From assembly GCF_010977555.1 (NCBI RefSeq), contig NZ_CP048815.1, positions 4,084,501 through 4,148,500 on the forward strand: a stretch of DNA of 64,000 nt, in the 5' to 3' direction. Shown one piece after another: positions 24,978 through 33,744 of the stretch. Each line of letters opens with the position of its first letter. The stretch's first letter is position 1. The stretch comes from Caulobacter rhizosphaerae (lineage in GTDB: Bacteria; Pseudomonadota; Alphaproteobacteria; Caulobacterales; Caulobacteraceae). Under the pieces are notes generated by a model. That model was not told the origin of the DNA. It made no database searches and worked only from the letters and a program-made list of their open reading frames with translations. A program made the translations under genes and the position numbers.

Positions 24978-27326
24978 TCAGGCTTTCCGCAGGACGCCGT
25001 CGCGGGCCGTCAGGCGCACGCGCTGGCCCTTCCTGACGTCGAGATCGATCGCCGAGGCGCCGTAGCGGATATGGTGGCGACCATCGGCGGCGGCGGTCAG
25101 CACCGCCGATTCCAGCTTGCCGCGCGCCCAGGTCACGTCGACGCCGACCGCGCCCCGGGCCCGCAGGCCCGTCAGACGCCCGGTCGGCCAGGCCGACGGC
25201 AGGGCCGGCAGCAGCAGGATCTGATCGTTGCGGCTCTGCAGGATCATCTCGGTCATGCCCGAGGTCCCGCCGAAATTGCCATCGATCTGGAACGGCGGGT
25301 GGGCGTCGAACATGTTGGGATAGGTCCGCTCGGGACCCAGCAGCAGCGACAGGATCCTGTGAGCGCGGTCGCCGTCGCCCAGGCGCGACCACAGGTTCAG
25401 TCGCCAGGCGATCGCCCAGCCGGTCGAGATGTCGCCCCGGGTGTTCAGCGACACCTTGGCCGCGCCGGCCAGCTTCGGCGTGGTGTCGATGGCGATCTGG
25501 TCGCTGGGGAAGACGCCGTACAGGTGCGAGACGTGGCGGTGGTGGATGTCGACCGCATCGGCGTCCCAGTCCTCCTGCCACTCCTGAAGCTGGCCGTCCT
25601 TGCCGATCTTGTAGGGGGCCAGCTTCTCCCGCGCGGCCGTCAGCTCGGCGGTGAAGTCGACGTCGGTCCCCAGGATGGCGGCGGCCTTTATGCAGGACGT
25701 GAACAGGTCGCGGATGATCGCCTGGTCCATCGTCGGCCCGGCGACCAGGGACGATCCATGGCCGTGGCTGTTCTCCGGCGAGATCGACGGGTTGGTCACC
25801 AGCTTGCCCGACTTGGGATCGACCACCAGGGCGTCGAGGAAGAACAGCGCCGCGCCGCGCATCAGCGGATAGACCTCGGCCAGATAGGCGCGGTCGCGAT
25901 TGTAGTCGTAGTGGTCCCACAGGTGCTTGCAGAGCCAGGCCCCGCCCGTTGGCCAAACTCCAAACTTGGCGCCGTCGATCGGGCCGCTGGCCCGCCACAG
26001 GTCGGTGTTGTGGTGAACGACCCAGCCGCGGGCGTCGTACATCACCTTGGCCGTCCGGGCGCCGGTGACCGACAGGTCGCGGAGCATGGCGATCAGCGGC
26101 TGGACGCACTCGGCCAGGCCTGTCGGCTCGGCCGGCCAGTAGTTCATCTCGGTGTTGATGTTGATCGTGTACTTGCCGCCCCAGGGCGGCGAGGTCTTGT
26201 CGTTCCAGACGCCCTGCAGATTGGCGGCCTGGCCGCCGGGACGGGAGCAGGCGATCAGCAGGTAACGGCCGTACTGGTAGTACAGGGCCGACAGGGCCGG
26301 GTCGTCGGTGGTCTGCGAGGCTTTGATCCGCTCGTCGGTCGGCTTCAGCGCCGCCGTGGTGGTTCCGAAGTCGGCCTCCACACGCCGGAACAGGGCCCGA
26401 TGATCGGCCTGGTGGGTCGCCAGCAAAGCCGCCCACGGCTTGGCCGAGGCCTTGGCCAGCACGGCGCGGTTGATGGCGACGGGATCGCCGCCGACGTCGT
26501 CGAAGCGGCGGTAGCTGGTGGCGGCGGCGATCAGCAGCAGCACCTCGTCCGCGCCGGCGACCGACAGCGCCCCGTCCCTGGCGCTCAGGGCCCCGCCCCT
26601 GTTGATCACCTGGACGCGGCACTCGAACGTTAGTTGGGCGGGAATCCCCTGCTGGCTCTCGTTGGCGCCGGCCAGCACCAAGGTTTCGGCGCCTTCGACC
26701 CTGGAGACGGGCTTGGACTTCAGCGGGCAGTCGAAAGCCAGGTCGACCGAGATCGCCCGGCCCTTGTCGGCGCTCAGCCGCACGGCGATCACCCGATCCG
26801 GATAGCTGCCGATGACCTGACGCGTGTAACGGGTTCCGCCAACCGTAAAGCGGGTCGTAGCGATCGCCCCATCCAGGTCGAGATCGCGGACATAGTCAGT
26901 CGCCTGGCCGTCGAGACCTGGAAAGGCCAGCTTCAGATCGCCGATGGTCTGGTACGCCATCTGCCGCTTGGGCGTGGCCATGAAGCGGGCGTCGGCCACC
27001 TCGGTGGCCTTGGCGTAGTCGCCAGCGTCAATCAGCGCCCGGATCTCCGGCAGAGCCTTCAGCGCCTCGGGATTGGCGGGGTCGTAGGGGCCGCCCGCCC
27101 ATAGGGTGTCCTCGTTCAGTTGCAGCCGCTCGACCGCCACGCCGCCGAACACCATCGCGCCCATTCGCCCCGACCCGACCGGCAGGGCTTCCACCCATTC
27201 CTGCGCCGGCTGGCGGTACCAGAGCCGCAGGGGCGAGGCCGGTGCGGCGTTAGCCGGCTTGGACGCCAGGCCGCCAGTCGCGGCGCCGGCCGCCAGGGCC
27301 AGGGTGGTTCTACGGGTCAATCGCAC
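24978..27326 (-). CDS. GH95 family alpha-L-fucosidase / alpha-L-galactosidase
   Basis: A 782-residue enzyme with a twin-arginine leader (LTRRTTLALAAGAATGG). The opening block LWYRQPAQEWVEALPVGSG, then MGAMVFGGVAVERLQLNEDT is characteristic of GH95. Active-site elements are visible: NLQGVWND with GKYTININTEMNYW (Asn 389 and 391), the catalytic acid Glu 518 in NPSISPENSHG, and the HHRHVSHLYGVFP segment. GH95 enzymes act on alpha-L-fucose or alpha-L-galactose in xyloglucan and rhamnogalacturonan II. The pectin context favours a rhamnogalacturonan side chain. The start is GTG 27326 with AAGGA 7 nt before. It lies 24 bp after the CE12 stop. Confidence 0.87.
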   Translation of the reverse strand: MRLTRRTTLALAAGAATGGLASKPANAAPASPLRLWYRQPAQEWVEALPVGSGRMGAMVFGGVAVERLQLNEDTLWAGGPYDPANPEALKALPEIRALIDAGDYAKATEVADARFMATPKRQMAYQTIGDLKLAFPGLDGQATDYVRDLDLDGAIATTRFTVGGTRYTRQVIGSYPDRVIAVRLSADKGRAISVDLAFDCPLKSKPVSRVEGAETLVLAGANESQQGIPAQLTFECRVQVINRGGALSARDGALSVAGADEVLLLIAAATSYRRFDDVGGDPVAINRAVLAKASAKPWAALLATHQADHRALFRRVEADFGTTTAALKPTDERIKASQTTDDPALSALYYQYGRYLLIACSRPGGQAANLQGVWNDKTSPPWGGKYTININTEMNYWPAEPTGLAECVQPLIAMLRDLSVTGARTAKVMYDARGWVVHHNTDLWRASGPIDGAKFGVWPTGGAWLCKHLWDHYDYNRDRAYLAEVYPLMRGAALFFLDALVVDPKSGKLVTNPSISPENSHGHGSSLVAGPTMDQAIIRDLFTSCIKAAAILGTDVDFTAELTAAREKLAPYKIGKDGQLQEWQEDWDADAVDIHHRHVSHLYGVFPSDQIAIDTTPKLAGAAKVSLNTRGDISTGWAIAWRLNLWSRLGDGDRAHRILSLLLGPERTYPNMFDAHPPFQIDGNFGGTSGMTEMILQSRNDQILLLPALPSAWPTGRLTGLRARGAVGVDVTWARGKLESAVLTAAADGRHHIRYGASAIDLDVRKGQRVRLTARDGVLRKA

Positions 27327-27350
27327 GGCAAGGTCCTTGTGACGCGAAAA

Positions 27351-28226
27351 CTAAGGGATCAGGAACCGGCGCAGCGCGGGGACGATCTTGGCGAGGTCGG
27401 CCGTGACCATGTTGGCGAAATAGTCCGCGCCCGTCTCGCCCAGGTGGGTGTAGTCGAACGACAGCTTGGCCTGGCCCATCGGCTCGACGGCGGCGTTGTT
27501 CTGACCGGTATTGGCGGGACCGGCGGAAGCGCCCCCGGCGTTGGCGGCGATGGTCGTGCCCGTGCGGGCCGCGGCCAGGACCTCGGGCGACGGCGGCTTC
27601 TGGGCGAAGCGCGTCGCCTCGGCCGCGCCCATGGCCTGGACGGCGGCGACGCTGTCGGCGTGCAGGTCGATCAACGGCGCGCCGGTCTCGGCGGCGACCT
27701 TGCGGGTCGCCTCGGCCCAAGGGGCCAGGTCGTCGATCAGCTTGCCGTCCTTGAACTGGCGGCGGGTCAGGGGCGTGACCAGCACCGGCTTGCCCCCGGC
27801 GGCGCGGATCTCGTCGACATAGGCTTTCAGATTGGCCGGAAACTCGGTGGCCAGATCGGTCGAGCGGCCCGGCTTGCCGGGCTGGTCGTTGTGACCGAAT
27901 TGGACCAGCACATACGTGTCGTTGAACCCGCCCGACTTGATCTCGCTCAGCGCCAAGGCCCACGACCCTTCCGTCCGGTAGTTGCCGCTGCTGCGACCGC
28001 CGCGGGCCAGGTTGATGCAGGCGGCGAACGAGGTCACGTGCTTGGCGCAGAAGCTGGGCCCCCAGCCGCCCTGCACGGCCGTCGTGGAGTCGCCGACCAG
28101 CACGATCTTGATCGCGTTGAAGTGCGGCGCCGGATCGGGAACCGGCGTCTGGGCCCGGGCGCCCGCGGCGGCGCTCAGGGCGCCGGCCGCCAGGCAGCCG
28201 GCGAACAGAAGGGCTTTGAAACGCAT
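27351..28226 (-). CDS. Rhamnogalacturonan acetylesterase, CE12 (SGNH hydrolase)
   Basis: A 291-residue secreted SGNH esterase. The signal peptide ends near ARAQ (about residue 26). Blocks: IVLVGDSTT with catalytic Ser 47, ARGGRSSGNYRTEG, VQFGHNDQ, and the C-terminal DYTHLGETGADYFA that supplies the Asp and His. This set is typical of CE12 rhamnogalacturonan/pectin acetylesterases. A segment of about 50 residues between the third and last blocks (PPSPEVLAAAR ... NTGQNNAAVEPMG) is Ala/Gly-rich and longer than usual. ATG 28226 is preceded by GGAG at 7 nt. It is the first enzyme gene after the TonB receptor, separated from it by 142 bp with a stable hairpin. Confidence 0.88.
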   Translation of the reverse strand: MRFKALLFAGCLAAGALSAAAGARAQTPVPDPAPHFNAIKIVLVGDSTTAVQGGWGPSFCAKHVTSFAACINLARGGRSSGNYRTEGSWALALSEIKSGGFNDTYVLVQFGHNDQPGKPGRSTDLATEFPANLKAYVDEIRAAGGKPVLVTPLTRRQFKDGKLIDDLAPWAEATRKVAAETGAPLIDLHADSVAAVQAMGAAEATRFAQKPPSPEVLAAARTGTTIAANAGGASAGPANTGQNNAAVEPMGQAKLSFDYTHLGETGADYFANMVTADLAKIVPALRRFLIP

Positions 28227-28259
28227 CCGTCGTCTCCGGACTCGGTCCTGAACAAAGGT

Positions 28260-28290
28260 GGCGGACGGCCGGGAAGGACGGCCATCCGCC
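28260..28290 (-). other. Intercistronic hairpin between TonB receptor and enzyme genes
   Basis: Read as minus-strand RNA, GGCGGATGGCC (28290-28280) pairs over 11 bp with GGCCGTCCGCC (28270-28260), with one G-U pair and a 9-nt loop. Only a short interrupted U-run follows (ACCTTTGTTC), so a partial terminator or an mRNA-stabilising 3' end for the receptor transcript is more likely than full termination. Confidence 0.45.
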
Positions 28291-28368
28291 GAAGTCACCG
28301 CGGGAGGCGGCTTGGCGACCGGCCGCGATCGGCCCGGCCCATGCCGGCCGACCGCAGGCCGAAACGGA

Positions 28369-31300
28369 TCAGTACTTGTAGCGGACGCCGATCCGGTAGT
28401 TCGGACCCGTCCCGCCGTAGGACTGGACGACCGGATCGGCGTAAGCGAACCGTTCGGCCATTTCGTTGGTGATGTTCAGCGCCTCGAAGGTGATGCTGAT
28501 CTGCTTGAGCGGCTGGTAGCGCATCGAGAAATCCACGTTGGTGGTCGACTTGGCGCCGCTGAACTCGTTGATCAGTGGGCTGTCGCAGGCCGAGCCATTG
28601 GCCTGAAGGCCCGGATCGCAGTTGCCCGCGCTGATGGGATAGGTCGTGTAGTAGCGGCTGCGATGGGCCACGGAGACCCGGGCGTTGAACTTGTCGGTCT
28701 CGTAATAGAGCGTGAAGTTCACCCCCTTCGGCGACGCCCCCAGCCACGGCCCCTGGCCATAGACCGGGGCCTTGGTGACCGCGCCCGTGGCGGCGTTCAC
28801 CGAACCCGGATCGAGAATATAGGTCAGCTTGGTGTCCAGCTTGGTCATGTTGAACTGGACGCCGAGGTTCTTGAAGTACCAGGGCAGGAAGGTCAGGTCC
28901 TGCTGGTAGTTGAACTCCCAGCCCTGCAGGACTCCGCCGGGCGCGTCGCGGACCTGGCGGGCGAGAACCGGGTTGTCGGCGTCGATATAGGCGCGGCGGA
29001 AGACGTCGCCGCCGGTCGCGCCCGGGAACTGCGCCTTCAGCTGTTCGATCGCCGCCGGATCGAGGAAGGCCGACAGCGGCGCTTCGTAGAAGATCGTCTG
29101 CGGGTAAGAGGCGATGTCCTTGCGGAAATAGCCCAGGCTGATCAGGCCGCCCGGCGTGAAGTACCATTCGGCCGCGATGTCGTAGGCCTTGCCGCGGAAC
29201 GGCGACAGCTTGGGATTGCCCACGGTCAGCGTCGCGCCGGTGCTGGATCCGTCGCTGGGGATGCTGATGCCGGTCACCGCCGGCGACAGGTTGCCCAGCA
29301 GCGGCCGGGCCATGACCTTGGCCGCCGCGGCCCGGACGTAGAAGTTATGGAAGGCTTCGAAGGTCACATTGCCGGCCGGCAACGTATCGTCATAGCTGTT
29401 CTTGCCGTAGATCGCGCGGCCGGCGGTGGTTTCGCCCTGGGAGTCCACGGCCGTGTGGGCCTGACGGATTCCGACGTTGCCCGACAGCCGGCGGCCGTCC
29501 AGGACGTCGTAGTTGAAGTTGAACTGGGCGTAGTAGGCCAGGTTCTCCTCGGTCACGCCGAACGAGGTCGAACGGTTGCGCTTCCGGGTGATCCGGAAGT
29601 CGCCGTACTTGTTGATGCAGTTGCAGGTGAAGCCGAAGACGTTGTCGAAGGCTTCCAGGCTGGGCGCGAAGAAGCTGGTGGTCGTGCCCTCGGGAACCTC
29701 CAGGCCATCGCCGAACTCGACGACCTGGCCCAGCGAGGCGATGCTGACACCGGCCTCCTTCTCGGTCGGGTTCAGGAGGTCGCTATTGCGCTCGAACTGG
29801 TTGGTGGTGAACTTGAACCGGCGGCCGGTGCCGCCGAACTGGATCGTCCAGTGGTCGTCCACCTCGTAGGTGAAGTCGGCCTTCAGGCCCTTGTAGGTGT
29901 TGACCGTCTCGCGCTCGTAGTTGCGCATGGCCGAGAAGCCCTTGATGATCCCCCACTTGTTAGGATCGGCGGCGTTGAAGCCGGCGTCGAACCTGGGCAT
30001 GCCCGTTGCGCCGCGCTCGTCGAAGATGAACGGCTCGGAGGCGTCCATGTAGTTGAACTCGACCAGGGTGCCCGTGTTCTTGTTCGTGGACTCCGATAGG
30101 CCGGCGCTGAACTGGCCTCTGAAGCGGTCGCTGAACTCGTGGGTCAGGTCCAGTGACACCTGGCGGAAGTCGGTGGTGTAGGCGCCGCGGTCGGCGGCCG
30201 AACGCCAGTCGACATTGCCCAGCTTCAGATATTCGGCGTTCTGGCCCACCACCTCGGCGTCGAGCAGCTTGACCGACGGACGGCCGATCAGGTCGCCGCG
30301 GAACGGCAGGCTCGCGCCCGGCCCGGCGTAACCGGGCGAGGCCGGGTTGGTGTAGTACTCGTACGGGTCCAGGTTGTTTGGATTGTAGCTGAACGTGTAG
30401 CCGCTGACGGGCGCGGTCCCGTTGAGCGATTGGCCGCAATCCTGGCCGGGGTTCAGGTCGGTTTCCTCGGCGAAGGTGCAGCTGCCGGGATAAAGCCCCC
30501 GGCGCTGGGCCTCGGTCAGGGTCGAGCCGTTGCGCGCGGTCGCCGTGGGCACGTTGCCGCCGTAGGCGTAGCTGGCGTTGGTGTTGTTGCGGTTCAGGCC
30601 GACCGGCGACAGGCCGTAGTTGGTGGTCACGCTCTTGAAGCGCGAATAGAGCGCGTCGACGGTCAGGCGCGTGCGGTCGCTGATCTGGACCTGGAACGCG
30701 CCGGTCAGGCCCAGGCGCTCGGTGTCGACGTCCTTCTGGTTCAGCGTCGGCAGGGCCGGGAAGCGGATCAGCGAGTCGTTGCAGCCCGGGGTGGTCGGGG
30801 TCAGGGACGCCACCGGCTGGGCGGCCGTGGCGGCGCAGTTCGGATAGAGCTTGGCGTAGGCGGCCGGGTCGGAGCCCGTCATCTCGGCATAGGCGGCCGG
30901 GTTGGCCATCGGGTTGTAGTAGTTGGCCGGATTGGCCTTGTAGGTGTCGAGCGCGGCCCCGGTCAGGGTGGTCGGGATCAAGGCGCGGAACACCGTGCCG
31001 GTCGGCGCGGCGAAGCCGGCGCGACCGGGCAGCTCGTCGCCGGTCCAGGTCGAGCCGCGATAGGTGTAGTCGGACGAGCCGGCGCCCCGGCCATAGTTGT
31101 CGTCCACCGACTTGCGCTTGGCGTAGGCGCCCGACAGCAGCAGGCCGACCTTGCCGTCGAACCAGCGGTCCGACGCCAGGACGGTCAGGCGCGGGCTGTG
31201 GGTCTTGCCGTTCTCGTAATAGGAATCCTCGGCCGAGGCGGCGAAGGCCGTCTTCTTGTAGTCGAACGGTTTGCCGGTGATCAGGTCCACCGTGGCGCCC

Positions 31301-31851
31301 AGCGAGCCCTCGTCGGCGTCGGCCGAGGACGACTTGCGTACCCGCACCGAGCTGAACAGCTCCGAGGCGAACGCGTTGAAGTCGAAGGCCCGTGAGCGGT
31401 TGGGGCTGGCGCCGGCGTCGTTGTTGGCGCCCGTGGACAGCGCCTCCATGTTGTTGATCCGCACCCGGCTGAAGTCGCCGCTCAGGCCGCGGACGCTGAT
31501 CGTGCGGCCCTCGCCGTTGTCGCGGTCGATCGAGATGCCGGGCAGGCGTTGCAGGGATTCGGCGAGGTTCGAATCCGGGAAGTCGGCGATATCCTCGGCG
31601 TTGATGGCGTCGAGCATGACGTCCGAGGTCTTCTTGGTCTCCATCGCGCTGCGCAGCGAGGCGCGATAGCCGGTGACGACGACTTCCTCGACGACGTCAG
31701 GTCCGCTGACCGTCGCCACGGCGGCGTCCTGGGCGTGGGCGGCTCCCACCGCCAGGCCCATCGAAAACGTGGCTGTGAGCGCCGTCGTCAGCGCCAGGCG
31801 CGACGAATTGCGCAGCAGGGCGCAGGTGCGCGGATGCATGGACGTGGTCAT
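28369..31851 (-). CDS. TonB-dependent receptor of the pectin locus
   Basis: A 1160-residue outer-membrane receptor. The signal peptide ends at VGAAHAQ (about residue 40), followed by a TonB-box-like VVEEVVVTGYRASLRSA, the plug domain (IADFPDSNLAESLQRLPGI, then GRTISVRGLSGDFSRVRINN), and a 22-stranded barrel closing with YRIGVRYKY. The plug style (ESLQRLPGISIDRDNGEGR) is that of carbohydrate-type receptors of Caulobacter and Xanthomonas. It is the first gene of the minus-strand pectin operon and is divergent from the sigma/anti-sigma genes. A GGAGG ribosome site lies 8 nt before ATG 31851. The likely cargo is pectin- or rhamnogalacturonan-derived oligosaccharides. Confidence 0.9.
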   Translation of the reverse strand: MTTSMHPRTCALLRNSSRLALTTALTATFSMGLAVGAAHAQDAAVATVSGPDVVEEVVVTGYRASLRSAMETKKTSDVMLDAINAEDIADFPDSNLAESLQRLPGISIDRDNGEGRTISVRGLSGDFSRVRINNMEALSTGANNDAGASPNRSRAFDFNAFASELFSSVRVRKSSSADADEGSLGATVDLITGKPFDYKKTAFAASAEDSYYENGKTHSPRLTVLASDRWFDGKVGLLLSGAYAKRKSVDDNYGRGAGSSDYTYRGSTWTGDELPGRAGFAAPTGTVFRALIPTTLTGAALDTYKANPANYYNPMANPAAYAEMTGSDPAAYAKLYPNCAATAAQPVASLTPTTPGCNDSLIRFPALPTLNQKDVDTERLGLTGAFQVQISDRTRLTVDALYSRFKSVTTNYGLSPVGLNRNNTNASYAYGGNVPTATARNGSTLTEAQRRGLYPGSCTFAEETDLNPGQDCGQSLNGTAPVSGYTFSYNPNNLDPYEYYTNPASPGYAGPGASLPFRGDLIGRPSVKLLDAEVVGQNAEYLKLGNVDWRSAADRGAYTTDFRQVSLDLTHEFSDRFRGQFSAGLSESTNKNTGTLVEFNYMDASEPFIFDERGATGMPRFDAGFNAADPNKWGIIKGFSAMRNYERETVNTYKGLKADFTYEVDDHWTIQFGGTGRRFKFTTNQFERNSDLLNPTEKEAGVSIASLGQVVEFGDGLEVPEGTTTSFFAPSLEAFDNVFGFTCNCINKYGDFRITRKRNRSTSFGVTEENLAYYAQFNFNYDVLDGRRLSGNVGIRQAHTAVDSQGETTAGRAIYGKNSYDDTLPAGNVTFEAFHNFYVRAAAAKVMARPLLGNLSPAVTGISIPSDGSSTGATLTVGNPKLSPFRGKAYDIAAEWYFTPGGLISLGYFRKDIASYPQTIFYEAPLSAFLDPAAIEQLKAQFPGATGGDVFRRAYIDADNPVLARQVRDAPGGVLQGWEFNYQQDLTFLPWYFKNLGVQFNMTKLDTKLTYILDPGSVNAATGAVTKAPVYGQGPWLGASPKGVNFTLYYETDKFNARVSVAHRSRYYTTYPISAGNCDPGLQANGSACDSPLINEFSGAKSTTNVDFSMRYQPLKQISITFEALNITNEMAERFAYADPVVQSYGGTGPNYRIGVRYKY

Positions 31852-32159
31852 GGACTTTTCCTCCCCAGTCAGTCCCGGGCGGTTCGCGACCGCCTTTCTC
31901 CTTCCGGCCTTTTGTCACCGGTGTCATAAGGATAGACATGGCAAGAACGTCGAGAAAAGAGGAAAAGATAGCGGTATCATGGGAAAATATGAGAATATTT
32001 CTCCGCCAATTTGCGTAACCGGAAACGACGTTTTCGACCGATCGATCCGCACAAGAAAGTTCGCTCGCCCCCTTTTTTTTCGCTTTCGGTTGATCGCCGG
32101 CTCGTTCCCTCCCATCGTCGCGCCCTCAAGAAAAAGACCGACGTGACTGGGGAGCACCG
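31852..32159. promoter_or_regulatory. Divergent AT-rich control region of the pectin locus
   Basis: This 308-bp gene-free stretch separates the TonB receptor (minus) from the ECF sigma gene (plus). The part from about 31930 to 32110 is clearly richer in A+T than its surroundings. Two inverted repeats stand out: GAGAATATTTCTC (31991-32003, 5-bp arms) and CGGAAACGACGTTTTCG (32020-32036, 8-bp arms with one mismatch). These are candidate operators for the IclR regulator at 36844-37629 or another sugar-responsive regulator. A short reading frame across this stretch looks non-coding. Confidence 0.5.
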
Positions 32160-32789
32160 GTGTTCGAGGCGAAGACGCCCAAGCTTCGAATCGTCAGGCC
32201 AGGCGTCGGCGCGGATCGCGACGGAAGGGATCGGTGGCGTGACCGCCCATCCTATTCAGCGACCTACGCCCGCGAATGGCGTGACGTGTGCGCCTTCCTG
32301 CGTGCGCGGTTCGGACCCGGACCGCCCGACCCCGAGGACGTCGCCCAGCAGGCCTTCTTCAAGCTGGGCGAACTGCAAGGCGCCGAGCGGATCGAAAGCC
32401 CCCGGGCCTTCGTGTTCCGCGTGGCGATCAACCTGATGCTGGACGAGCGCCGCAGCCAGGCGCGCGTCAGCCGCACCCTGGACGCTTCGGCGCCGCTGCT
32501 GGCGATCGACAGCGAGGAGACGCCCGACCTGGAGCGTAGCCTGATCGCCAAGCAACAGATGGGTCTGCTGGAGAAGGTCGTTCAGGGCCTGCCCGACCGG
32601 CATCGCCAGTACCTGCTGGCCAACCGGCTGGAGGGCCAGAGCTTCGTGGCGATCGCCGAGCGCTTCGGCGTCTCCCAGTCTCTGGTGCGCAAGACCGTCG
32701 AGGAGGCGCTGGCCGTCTGCCAGCGCGCCCTGATCCATGGAACCGCCGATTATCGAGGACTGTCGCGTGAACGAAGCCGTCGATCCTGA
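32160..32789 (+). CDS. ECF sigma factor, FecI type
   Basis: A 209-residue sigma-70 family protein. Region 2 reads FGPGPPDPEDVAQQAFFKL, then RAFVFRVAINLMLDERR; region 4 reads LPDRHRQYLLANRLEGQSF and IAERFGVSQSLVRKTVEEAL. The 30-residue N-terminal extension is basic. The start is GTG 32160 with GGGGAG 5 nt upstream. It is followed by overlapping genes for a FecR-like anti-sigma and a TonB receptor with an STN domain, the complete cell-surface signalling trio. Presumed targets are its own trio and perhaps the divergent pectin operon. Confidence 0.9.
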   Translation: MFEAKTPKLRIVRPGVGADRDGRDRWRDRPSYSATYAREWRDVCAFLRARFGPGPPDPEDVAQQAFFKLGELQGAERIESPRAFVFRVAINLMLDERRSQARVSRTLDASAPLLAIDSEETPDLERSLIAKQQMGLLEKVVQGLPDRHRQYLLANRLEGQSFVAIAERFGVSQSLVRKTVEEALAVCQRALIHGTADYRGLSRERSRRS

Positions 32790-33744
32790 CTCGCCGATCG
32801 GCCAGACCGCCCGCGCCTGGGCCCTGGCGGTGGTGGGCGAGGACTTCCCGCCTGAGCGCTCGCGGCAGTTCGGCGCCTGGCTGGACGCCGACCCGCAGCA
32901 TCGCCGCGCCTATGAGCAGGCCGAGGCGGTCGTCATGATGCTGGGCCATCTGCGGACCTCGACCGCGGGCGGCCCCGTATGGCGCCCGGCGGCGCGGTGG
33001 CGCGTCCCTGCCCTGGCCGCCGCCGGCGGCCTGCTGGCCGCCTGCCTGGCCCTGGTCGTCGCCCTGCCCGGCCCGGCCTACGAGACGCCGTCGGGCCAGA
33101 GCCGTCAGGTCGCGCTGGGCGATGGCAGCCAGGTCACCCTCGCCCCGGGCTCTCGCCTGCGCGCCGCCTCGCGCTGGCGACCTCGGGCCTTGTCCCTGGA
33201 CCGCGGCGAGGCCTTCTTCGTCGTCGCCCATCAGGGCGGACAGCCGTTCACGGTCCAGGCCGGCGACGCCCTGGTCCGCGTGGTCGGCACGCGCTTCAAC
33301 GTTCATCGCGGCGCCGGCCGCACGGTGCGGATCGAGGTCGAGCAGGGCGTGGTCCAGGTTTCGGACCGTCCGGACGCCCAGGACCGGGCGGTCACGCTGC
33401 GCGCCGGCCAGACGGTGGTCGCCGAGGGTCGCGCCCTGACCGTGGGCGCGCTGGACCAGGCGAACCTGGCCGGCGGCTGGCGGCAGGGCCGCCTGGCCTA
33501 TGACGATGCGCCCCTGGCCGAGGTGGTGGCCGACCTCAATCGCTACAGCCAGCGGCCGTTGGCGATCGGCTCGCCCGCCACGGGCCGGCTCAAGGTCACC
33601 GCCGCCTTCGACGTCGCCCAGGCCGACCGCTTCGTCGCCGAACTGCCGCGCGTGCTGCCCGTGCGCCTGACCTCGGACGGCCGCGGCGGCCGGATCCTGG
33701 TCGCCGCCGATCCGAAACGCGCTCCGGAGCCCCGTGCCCCGTGA
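32767..33744 (+). CDS. FecR-type transmembrane anti-sigma factor
   Basis: A 325-residue inner-membrane regulator: an N-terminal cytoplasmic DUF4880-like part (ARAWALAVVGE, then FGAWLDADPQHRRAYEQAE), one transmembrane helix (about 80-101, ending LALVVALPG), and a periplasmic FecR domain (RQVALGDGSQVTLAPGSRL, DRGEAFFVVAH, VRVVGTRFNVHRG). GTG 32767 with GAGGA at 7 nt was preferred over ATG 32737, which lacks a ribosome site; either start overlaps the sigma gene. It transmits occupancy of the STN receptor to the sigma factor. The receptor start overlaps its stop by 11 bp. Confidence 0.9.
   Translation: MNEAVDPDSPIGQTARAWALAVVGEDFPPERSRQFGAWLDADPQHRRAYEQAEAVVMMLGHLRTSTAGGPVWRPAARWRVPALAAAGGLLAACLALVVALPGPAYETPSGQSRQVALGDGSQVTLAPGSRLRAASRWRPRALSLDRGEAFFVVAHQGGQPFTVQAGDALVRVVGTRFNVHRGAGRTVRIEVEQGVVQVSDRPDAQDRAVTLRAGQTVVAEGRALTVGALDQANLAGGWRQGRLAYDDAPLAEVVADLNRYSQRPLAIGSPATGRLKVTAAFDVAQADRFVAELPRVLPVRLTSDGRGGRILVAADPKRAPEPRAP

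Noticed and set aside
24016..26622. Minus-strand open frame of 868 codons crossing the GH95 and CE8 genes
   Set aside because: Its last part is the genuine CE8 enzyme starting at GTG 24975; the earlier part is an Arg/Pro-rich overprint of GH95 in another phase.
31673..32146. Plus-strand open frame of 157 codons running from the receptor signal-peptide region into the divergent gap
   Set aside because: It is antisense to the receptor start and crosses the AT-rich promoter region; no ribosome site or family match.
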